A stretch of 5,023 nt of DNA from Alistipes sp. (GTDB taxonomy: Bacteria; Bacteroidota; Bacteroidia; Bacteroidales; Rikenellaceae). Under the pieces are notes generated by a model. That model was not told the origin of the DNA, ran no database searches, and saw nothing but the letters and a program-made list of their open reading frames with translations. Position 1 is the stretch's first letter; each line of letters opens with the position of its first letter. Shown piece by piece: positions 1 through 5,023 of this stretch. The stretch covers positions 1-5,023 of the forward strand of contig JAFOEH010000034.1 in the NCBI GenBank assembly GCA_017380275.1, given 5' to 3'. Both the position numbers and the translations under genes were made by a program.

Positions 1-221
1 ATGGGTTTCGAGATAAGGTAAACACCATCGGGAAAAAATATCGTGCGATTGGGATTTTCGTCGATTATCTTCTGTATGGCGTCGCTGACATCTCGCTTAC
101 CATCGGCCTTAACTGTCACCACGACATATCCCTCCTTTGTGGTCTTGGGCTTTGCAGCCGATAGATTTGTCAGCGAAAACAGACATATGATTGTCAAAAA
201 AAGATTAATAATTCTTCTCAT
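1..221 (-). CDS. Secreted beta-helix (pectate-lyase-like) protein, N-terminal part
   Basis: This reading frame starts at ATG (221-219) and stays open for 73 codons to the left edge, so the gene is partial. The first ~23 residues look like a Sec signal peptide: basic MRRIIN, a hydrophobic core LFLTIICLFSLTNL, then a small-residue SAA cleavage site. The single Cys at residue 13 lies inside the hydrophobic core without a lipobox, so a lipoprotein is unlikely. Residues ~32-73 read YVVVTVKADGKRDVSDAIQK followed by a segment with FFPDGVYLIS. That matches the opening of pectate lyase 3 / right-handed beta-helix domains (usual pattern: DGxxD..AIQKAID....TvyFPpGtYliS). The family role would be a secreted polysaccharide lyase or glycoside hydrolase, but no catalytic region is visible and the substrate cannot be named. 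A stop codon lies four codons upstream, so this ATG is the first possible one. GC is about 42%, lower than in dapB, mostly because of the AT-rich signal-peptide codons. It is transcribed divergently from dapB. The reading frame is well supported; the family call is moderate. Confidence 0.72.
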   Translation of the reverse strand, partial: MRRIINLFLTIICLFSLTNLSAAKPKTTKEGYVVVTVKADGKRDVSDAIQKIIDENPNRTIFFPDGVYLISKP

Positions 222-249
222 AGCAGTAAATTAATGGTGTTAATCAAAG

Positions 250-257
250 CAAATGTA
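250..257 (-). promoter_or_regulatory. Predicted Bacteroidota -7 box for the secreted beta-helix gene
   Basis: On the minus strand this reads TACATTTG, a full match to the Bacteroidota sigma-ABfr -7 consensus TAnnTTTG. Its last base is 28 nt from the ATG at 221, giving a short leader. The -33 element is weak: the minus strand has TTTTCTGG at 283-276, about 19 nt upstream, instead of a clear TTTG. A run of ten A residues (259-268, plus strand) fills the spacer. No Shine-Dalgarno sequence precedes the start codon, as is usual in this phylum. The assignment rests on motif and position only. Confidence 0.5.
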
Positions 258-331
258 CAAAAAAAAAATTACAATCCAGAAAATTATTACAACGGTTCAG
301 TATCTAATTTTTTTCTCTCGGGAATTATTCA

Positions 332-339
332 TATATTTG
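332..339 (+). promoter_or_regulatory. Predicted Bacteroidota -7 box for the dapB operon
   Basis: The sequence TATATTTG matches the TAnnTTTG -7 consensus of Bacteroidota housekeeping promoters, and its last base is 31 nt before the dapB ATG. The -33 position holds only a T-tract (308-314) in place of a clean TTTG. The expected leader of about 25 nt is A-rich and has no Shine-Dalgarno sequence. This is the only good promoter candidate ahead of the four-gene plus-strand run. It is a prediction from motif and spacing. Confidence 0.5.
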
Positions 340-370
340 TGGGTTATAAAAATCGTAAAACAAGCATAGT

Positions 371-1084
371 ATGAAAGCAGCAATTATCGGCTACGGCAAG
401 ATGGGCCGCGAGATCGAGAAGATTCTCCTCTCGCGTGGCCACGAGGTAGCCCTCATCATAGACATCGACAACGCCTCTGACCTCAACGCCGAGAATCTCA
501 AGGATATAGACGTTGCCATCGAGTTCACAACCCCTTCAACCGCCTACCAGAACATCCGCACCTGTCTTGAGTGCGGCACAGCTGTTGTGAGCGGCACTAC
601 GGGCTGGACCGACCGCCTGAAGGAGTTGCAGACGTTGTGCGAGGAGCGCGGCGGCGCGATGTTCTACGCCTCGAACTACTCTTTGGGCGTAAACCTTATG
701 TTCCGACTAAGCCGCGAGTTGGCACGTTTGATGAATCGTTTCCCCTCGTACGAGATCTCTATGTCGGAGACCCACCACACACAGAAGAAGGACGCTCCGA
801 GCGGCACAGCCGTAACGCTTGCCGAGGATATCATCTCGCTCGTTGATCGCAAATCGGGCTGGGTGAATACCCCCACCTCTGACGATAAGTCGCTCATCCC
901 CATCGAGTCGCTCCGCATAGGTATGGTTCCTGGCGACCACTCGGTAACCTACTCTTCGGAGGACGATGTGCTGGAGATTCGACACTCGATCAAGAATCGT
1001 CGCACGCTGGCCGAGGGTGCTGTCGTAGCGGCCGAGTTCCTCTGTGGCAAGAAGGGTATCTACACGATGGAGGATCTTTTCTAA
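371..1084 (+). CDS. dapB: 4-hydroxy-tetrahydrodipicolinate reductase (DapB)
   Basis: The cytosolic enzyme DapB uses NAD(P)H to reduce 4-hydroxy-tetrahydrodipicolinate to tetrahydrodipicolinate, a step in making meso-diaminopimelate for peptidoglycan and lysine. The product is 237 residues, shorter than the 273 of E. coli DapB. The N-terminal Rossmann fold shows the dinucleotide loop GYGKMG (7-12), an acidic end of strand two (D31, D33) and SGTTGW (74-79). The family signature lies at 133-147, SETHHTQKKDAPSGTA from S132: H135 and H136 correspond to the catalytic/substrate-binding histidines H159/H160 of E. coli, K139 to K163, and PSGT (143-146) binds substrate. The C-terminal H205...R211...AEGAVVAAEFL pattern completes the fold. 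The ATG at 371 puts the GxGxxG loop at the usual distance from the N terminus. It is the first gene of the plus-strand run, 55 bp before lepB, and it appears intact. Confidence 0.97.
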   Translation: MKAAIIGYGKMGREIEKILLSRGHEVALIIDIDNASDLNAENLKDIDVAIEFTTPSTAYQNIRTCLECGTAVVSGTTGWTDRLKELQTLCEERGGAMFYASNYSLGVNLMFRLSRELARLMNRFPSYEISMSETHHTQKKDAPSGTAVTLAEDIISLVDRKSGWVNTPTSDDKSLIPIESLRIGMVPGDHSVTYSSEDDVLEIRHSIKNRRTLAEGAVVAAEFLCGKKGIYTMEDLF

Positions 1085-1139
1085 TCCTCAGCATACGATT
1101 CCCCTTCGAGATACGTTTTAAGATAAAAACAACAGATTG

Positions 1140-2486
1140 ATGAAAAAGATACGCGAAATTTGTGCAAACAAATGGGTGGGCTTCGGTCTCGCCACGCTGC
1201 TCTACATTCTGTGGTTTGTGGTGTGGACGGGCAATCTCTGGTTTCTGCTCGGAGTGCCCATCATCTACGACATCTACATCTCCAAGTACCTCTACCGCTA
1301 CATCGGCCGCAAGAACGAGGAGCTCTGCGAGCGTAGCGACATCTACCGCAACATCTACGAGTGGGTTAATGCCATCGTCTTTGCGACGGTCGTAGCTTCG
1401 CTCATCCACATCTTCTTCTTCCAGATGTACGTCATCCCCTCGTCATCGATGGAGAAGACCCTTCTGATTGGCGACTACCTCTACGTCAGCAAGGCCACCT
1501 ATGGTCCCAAGATGCCCAATACGCCCATCGCCTTCCCGTTCGTTCACCACACAATGCCCTTCTCGATGACCAAGAAGTCATTCTCGGAGGCTATCAAGTG
1601 GCCCTACAAGCGACTCAAGGGCTTGCGCAATATTGAGCGCAACGACGTAGTTGTCTTCAACTTCCCCGCAGGTGACACGGTTCTGCTGGAGAATCAGGCC
1701 GTAACCTACTACGATGTTCTGCGCGAGTATCAGCGCGAATATGGTGCCGAGCGCGGCCGCACCGAGCTCTTCAACACCTACACCGTCATCACCCGTCCGG
1801 TCGATAAGCGCGAGAACTACATCAAGCGCTGCGTAGCCCTGCCGGGCGATACGTTCCGCATCACCGATGGCGAGCTTATCATCAACGACAAGCCCCAAGA
1901 TCCCATCGCCGAGAAGCAGTATTGCTACACGATACACACCTCATCGCCCATCTCGCCCTACACCATCGAGCAGCTGGGCATTACGGAGCTCTCGGGCAGC
2001 GGCACGCACTACTTCTCGCCCCTTACCGACCAGATGGTCGAGACACTGCTTGCGATGGACAACGTCATCAGCATCGAGCGCTACACGGTCGAGGATGAGT
2101 GCTTCCCCTATTCTTCTCACTATGCGTGGACAGCCGACAATATGGGCCCGCTGTGGGTACCCGCCGCAGGTGCTACCATCGAGCTTAACGAGGATACCTG
2201 GCCTCTATACGAGCGCATTATCGACGTCTATGAGGACAACGACGTGGAGGTTCGCAACGGTGAGTACTACATCAATGGCGAGAAGGCTACCTCATACACC
2301 TTCAAGATGAACTACTACTGGATGATGGGCGACAACCGTCACAACTCTGCCGACTCACGCTATTGGGGCTTCGTTCCCGAGGATCACGTCGTGGGCAAGG
2401 CATCGTTCATCTGGTTCTCATCTGATCAGGCCAAGTCGTTCCCCTATAACATTCGCTGGAACAGACTCTTCACCAAAGTACGCTAA
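1140..2486 (+). CDS. lepB: Signal peptidase I (LepB), long Bacteroidota form
   Basis: This membrane serine protease cleaves signal peptides from Sec- and Tat-exported proteins. The product is 448 residues, against 324 in E. coli. Three hydrophobic segments (about 12-29, 32-48 and 76-95) with a basic loop at 49-70 predict N-in topology and put the catalytic domain in the periplasm. The catalytic Ser is S103 in PSSSMEKTLLIGDYLYVSK. The general-base Lys is K229 in NYIKRCVALPGDTF. The conserved GDNRHNSADSRYWGFVP box spans 397-413, and GPLWVP (336-341) precedes it. S103 to K229 is 126 residues and K229 to D398 is 169, both longer than in E. coli (about 55 and 127), so the extra length is periplasmic insertions. 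The start chosen is the ATG at 1140. A TTG directly before it (1137) would add one Met but is less likely. No Shine-Dalgarno sequence is visible; the upstream bases are A-rich. The gene lies 55 bp after dapB and 18 bp before the yigZ-family gene. Confidence 0.97.
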   Translation: MKKIREICANKWVGFGLATLLYILWFVVWTGNLWFLLGVPIIYDIYISKYLYRYIGRKNEELCERSDIYRNIYEWVNAIVFATVVASLIHIFFFQMYVIPSSSMEKTLLIGDYLYVSKATYGPKMPNTPIAFPFVHHTMPFSMTKKSFSEAIKWPYKRLKGLRNIERNDVVVFNFPAGDTVLLENQAVTYYDVLREYQREYGAERGRTELFNTYTVITRPVDKRENYIKRCVALPGDTFRITDGELIINDKPQDPIAEKQYCYTIHTSSPISPYTIEQLGITELSGSGTHYFSPLTDQMVETLLAMDNVISIERYTVEDECFPYSSHYAWTADNMGPLWVPAAGATIELNEDTWPLYERIIDVYEDNDVEVRNGEYYINGEKATSYTFKMNYYWMMGDNRHNSADSRYWGFVPEDHVVGKASFIWFSSDQAKSFPYNIRWNRLFTKVR

Positions 2487-2504
2487 CGTCAAACCTAACC
2501 CATA

Positions 2505-3116
2505 GTGGAGCAGATCAAGGATAGTTATCTTACCATCGAGGGCAACTCGGAGGCCATCTTCAAGGAGCGCAGCAGTAAATTCCTCTGCTACGCCTTCCAC
2601 GTCGAGAGCGAGGAGGAGATTGCGGCCTACCTCGAGCCTCTGCGCAAACGCTACTACGACGCCACCCATCACTGCTATGCGTGGCGTTTAGGGCCTTTTG
2701 GCGAGCGTTTCCGCGCCAACGACGATGGCGAGCCGTCGAGCACAGCAGGCAAGCCTATCTTGGGCCAGCTGCTCTCGCGCGAGATTACTAACTGTCTGAT
2801 TGTTGTGGTGCGTTACTTCGGAGGCACGAAGCTCGGAGTTCCGGGCCTTATCGCCGCCTACAAGGAGTCGGCTGCCGCCGCGCTGGACGCAGCAAAGATT
2901 GTCGAGCGCACGGTCGATACCCGCATCAAGGTCGATTTCTCGTACGTTGTGATGAACGACGTTATGCGAATCATCAAGGAGGAGCAACCCACCATCGAAG
3001 AGCAGACCTTCGACAATCTCTGCACGATGATTCTCTCGGTACGCAACAGCCGAGCCGAGATTGTCCTTGGCCGCCTGCGTAAAGTCGAGGGTGCAATCAT
3101 TGAAGTGATAGAATAA
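2505..3116 (+). CDS. yigZ: YigZ/IMPACT-family protein (UPF0029 plus DUF1949)
   Basis: The product is 203 residues, almost the length of E. coli YigZ (about 204). The N-terminal UPF0029/IMPACT domain (~15-125) carries the family hallmarks: ATHHCYAWRLG (53-63), NDDGEPSSTAGKPIL (72-86) and VVRYFGGTKLG (101-111) followed by GLIAAYKES. Residues ~140-203 (IKVDFSYVVMNDVMRIIKEE and on) fit the C-terminal DUF1949 ferredoxin-like domain. Eukaryotic IMPACT regulates the translation kinase GCN2. The bacterial role is not settled, although a nucleic-acid or translation link has been proposed from structure, so no reaction is assigned. The start is GTG at 2505: an in-frame TAA lies at 2496-2498 and the first internal Met comes only at residue 150, after the conserved core, so no ATG could serve. 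It sits 18 bp after lepB and 7 bp before uvrA, which suggests co-transcription and perhaps translational coupling. The frame is intact. Confidence 0.95.
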   Translation: MEQIKDSYLTIEGNSEAIFKERSSKFLCYAFHVESEEEIAAYLEPLRKRYYDATHHCYAWRLGPFGERFRANDDGEPSSTAGKPILGQLLSREITNCLIVVVRYFGGTKLGVPGLIAAYKESAAAALDAAKIVERTVDTRIKVDFSYVVMNDVMRIIKEEQPTIEEQTFDNLCTMILSVRNSRAEIVLGRLRKVEGAIIEVIE

Positions 3117-3123
3117 CGAAGCT

Positions 3124-5023
3124 ATGTCACAAGACAAAACTATCTATATCAAGGGAGCGCGCGTCCATAACCTTAAGAATGTGGACGTTACCATCCCCCA
3201 TAATACTCTCACCGTAATCACGGGCCTTTCCGGCTCGGGTAAATCAACTTTGGCCTTCGACACTATCTTCGCCGAGGGACAGCGTCGCTACGTTGAGAGC
3301 TTGTCGGCCTATGCGCGTCAGTTCTTGGGACGTATCAACAAACCCGATGTCGATCTGATTGCCGGTATCGCACCCGCCATTGCCATCGAGCAGAAGGTCA
3401 ATACGCGCAATCCCCGCTCTACGGTGGGCACTACGACCGAGATCTACGACTATCTTAAGTTGCTTTTTGCCCGCGTTGGCCACACCATATCTCCCATCTC
3501 GGGCTGCGAGGTGCGTTGCTACGGTGTCGATGATGTGGTAGCCTATATTTTGGAGCAGGGCACGGGCGAGAGGGTAGTCCTAACCGCTCCTCTGCATCTT
3601 AAGCAGGGCGAGGGACTCATCGAGCGCCTATTGCAACTGCTCAGCGACGGCTTCACACGCCTATGGGTTAATCACGAAGCCATCACCATCGAGGAATTTA
3701 TGCCGACTATCTCGATCAACACCAACCCCGCTGAAGTAGCTATTGTCGTCGATCGTCTGCGCGCATCGGATGACGATGAAACGTTGCTGCGTATGCGCGA
3801 TTCCGTAGCACGCGCCTACAGCTATGGCCACGACGTTTGCAGCGTAATTATCAACGATGTGGAGCGCGAGTTCTCGGCCCGCTTCGAGGCCGACGGCATC
3901 GAGTTCGAGCAGCCTACGGAGCATCTTTTCAGCTTCAATAACCCCATCGGAGCCTGTCCCGTCTGCGAGGGCTACGGCAAGACCGTCGGCATCGATGTCG
4001 ATCTGGTCATCCCCGACAAGAGCAAAACCATCTATGAGGATGCCATCGTCTGCTGGCGTGGTGCTACGATGAAGAAATGGAAGGAGCAGCTTATCGAAAC
4101 GGCCCACCTGTTCAACTTCCCAATCCACGAACCCTACTACGCCCTGAACGAGTCGCAGAAACGCCTGCTCTGGACTGGTAATCAATACTTTTACGGCCTC
4201 AACGCCTTCTTCGACTACATCGAGAGCGAGCGCCGCAAGATCCAATATCGTGTGATGAAGGCCCGCTATACGGGCAAAACCACCTGCCACGCCTGTGGGG
4301 GTAGCCGCCTGCGCCCCGAGGCTCTATATGTGCAGGTCGGTGGCAAGAATATCGCCGAGATTGTACGAATGACTGTCGATGAGCTGATCGCGTTTTTCTC
4401 ATCGCTCTCGCTCGACGACCACGACCGCCACACGGCCGAGCGCATCCTCAAGGAGATCCACAATCGCTTGCAGTACCTCTCCGATGTCGGCCTTGGCTAT
4501 CTTACGCTCGACCGCCTCTCATCAACGCTATCGGGTGGTGAGAGCCAACGCATCAACCTCTCTACCTCGCTGGGTAGCAACCTGGTAGGCTCACTCTACA
4601 TTCTCGACGAGCCGAGCATCGGTCTGCACCCACGCGACACCCACCGCCTGATCCGTGTTCTGCATCAGCTCCGCGATCTGGGCAATACGGTCATCGTCGT
4701 CGAGCACGAGGAGGAGGTTATACGCGCTGCTGACTACATCGTCGATGTAGGTCCGCGCGCTGGCGAGATGGGTGGCCAGATCATCTATAACGGCCCGCTG
4801 AAGGGTTTGCTTGAGTCCAAGGAGAGCCTCACGGCCGACTACCTTGCCCACCGCCGCGAGATCGAAGTTCCCGATACGGCACGAGGCTGGAGCAACTCAA
4901 TCATCATCCGAGGGGCCCGCGAGAACAACCTCAAAAATATCGACGTGCGTATCCCATTGGGCGTTATGACCTGCATTACGGGTGTGAGTGGCAGTGGCAA
5001 ATCGTCGTTTGCCAAGGGAATCC
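3124..5023 (+). CDS. uvrA: Excinuclease ABC subunit A (UvrA), N-terminal two thirds
   Basis: UvrA is the damage-sensing ATPase of nucleotide excision repair; it dimerises, scans DNA and loads UvrB. The window holds 633 codons of a protein usually near 940, cut at the right edge. The first ATPase half has Walker [10 protein letters not shown] (34-42), the family stretch [19 protein letters not shown] (51-69), ABC signature [11 protein letters not shown] (469-479), Walker [13 protein letters not shown] (491-502) and the H-loop histidine H528. Residues ~120-245 occupy the UvrB-binding region. The second half begins near 591, and its Walker [10 protein letters not shown] (620-628) is the last motif seen. 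Two CxxC pairs are present, C278/C281 in [14 protein letters not shown] and C388/C391 in [14 protein letters not shown]. The first pair of the E. coli N-terminal zinc finger (C253/C256) is replaced by F254 and D257. The ATG at 3124 puts Walker A at the family position. No Shine-Dalgarno or SOS box is seen, and the 7-bp gap to the yigZ-family gene implies a shared transcript. Confidence 0.98.
   Translation, partial: MSQDKTIYIKGARVHNLKNVDVTIPHNTLTVITGLSGSGKSTLAFDTIFAEGQRRYVESLSAYARQFLGRINKPDVDLIAGIAPAIAIEQKVNTRNPRSTVGTTTEIYDYLKLLFARVGHTISPISGCEVRCYGVDDVVAYILEQGTGERVVLTAPLHLKQGEGLIERLLQLLSDGFTRLWVNHEAITIEEFMPTISINTNPAEVAIVVDRLRASDDDETLLRMRDSVARAYSYGHDVCSVIINDVEREFSARFEADGIEFEQPTEHLFSFNNPIGACPVCEGYGKTVGIDVDLVIPDKSKTIYEDAIVCWRGATMKKWKEQLIETAHLFNFPIHEPYYALNESQKRLLWTGNQYFYGLNAFFDYIESERRKIQYRVMKARYTGKTTCHACGGSRLRPEALYVQVGGKNIAEIVRMTVDELIAFFSSLSLDDHDRHTAERILKEIHNRLQYLSDVGLGYLTLDRLSSTLSGGESQRINLSTSLGSNLVGSLYILDEPSIGLHPRDTHRLIRVLHQLRDLGNTVIVVEHEEEVIRAADYIVDVGPRAGEMGGQIIYNGPLKGLLESKESLTADYLAHRREIEVPDTARGWSNSIIIRGARENNLKNIDVRIPLGVMTCITGVSGSGKSSFAKGI

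Noticed and set aside
183..185. Cys 13 of the left-edge protein as a lipoprotein cysteine
   Set aside because: The residues before it (TII) do not form a lipobox, and the cysteine sits in the middle of the hydrophobic core.
43..234. A 63-codon plus-strand open frame at the left edge
   Set aside because: The minus strand here has a clear signal peptide and beta-helix opening running to the window edge, so the plus-strand frame is its shadow.
1112..1119. TACGTTTT upstream of lepB as an internal promoter -7 box
   Set aside because: It misses the final G of TAnnTTTG, has no -33 TTTG at the right distance, and leaves only 20 nt before the ATG.
1137..1139. TTG as the lepB start, giving an N-terminal Met-Met
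   Set aside because: A normal ATG follows immediately at 1140 and gives the same protein less one residue.
1085..1139. A terminator between dapB and lepB
   Set aside because: I see no GC-rich stem followed by a T-run; the short TTTT at 1116-1119 has no hairpin before it.
1578..1937. A 119-codon open frame on the minus strand opposite lepB
   Set aside because: It is antisense to the catalytic region of lepB, has no family resemblance and no promoter or separate start context; it is a codon-bias shadow.
2688..3137. A 149-codon minus-strand open frame across yigZ and the uvrA start
   Set aside because: It covers the conserved YigZ motifs on the other strand and crosses a gene junction; the product has no recognisable features.
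3661..4290. A 209-codon open frame on the minus strand opposite uvrA
   Set aside because: It lies wholly within conserved uvrA coding sequence, its product is a low-complexity run of Asp, Val, Ala and Leu with no recognisable domain, and codon bias in the plus-strand gene explains the lack of stops.
1..5023. A previously undescribed defence, mobile or RNA-based system
   Set aside because: Apart from short gaps, the whole window is explained by known housekeeping families and one partial secreted protein; there are no repeats, tRNA or integrase signals, or unexplained long non-coding stretches.

Overview
The window is ordinary chromosomal DNA from a member of the Bacteroidota, most likely order Bacteroidales. 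The evidence is a pair of promoter-like TAnnTTTG boxes in an AT-rich gap, no Shine-Dalgarno sequences before any start codon, a long Bacteroidota-type signal peptidase I, and UvrA signature-motif wording typical of that phylum. Coding GC is moderately high (57% in a 60-base sample of dapB), against about 26% in the one large intergenic gap. This would suit a relative of Alistipes or another Rikenellaceae, but the genus is an inference only.

Layout. Positions 1-221 (minus strand) hold the N-terminal 73 codons of a secreted protein with a signal peptide and the start of what looks like a pectate-lyase-type beta-helix domain; the rest lies outside the window. Positions 222-370 are a 149-bp AT-rich divergent intergenic region with one promoter-like box facing each way. 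From 371 to the right edge four genes run on the plus strand with gaps of 55, 18 and 7 bp and no visible terminator between them: dapB (lysine/diaminopimelate synthesis), lepB (signal peptidase I), a yigZ/IMPACT-family gene, and the first 633 codons of uvrA (nucleotide excision repair), which is cut by the window edge inside its second Walker A motif.

How the genes relate. The four plus-strand genes look like one housekeeping transcription unit started upstream of dapB, although their products act in unrelated processes: cell-wall/lysine precursor synthesis, removal of signal peptides, an unassigned IMPACT-family role, and DNA damage recognition. The tightest coupling is yigZ to uvrA (7 bp). 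The secreted protein on the other strand is transcribed away from this unit and would itself be a substrate of a signal peptidase such as LepB. I found no mobile element, CRISPR array, RNA gene or evident new system. The points worth a second look are small ones: a missing cysteine pair in UvrA, expanded loops in LepB, the divergent promoter layout, and the gene order.
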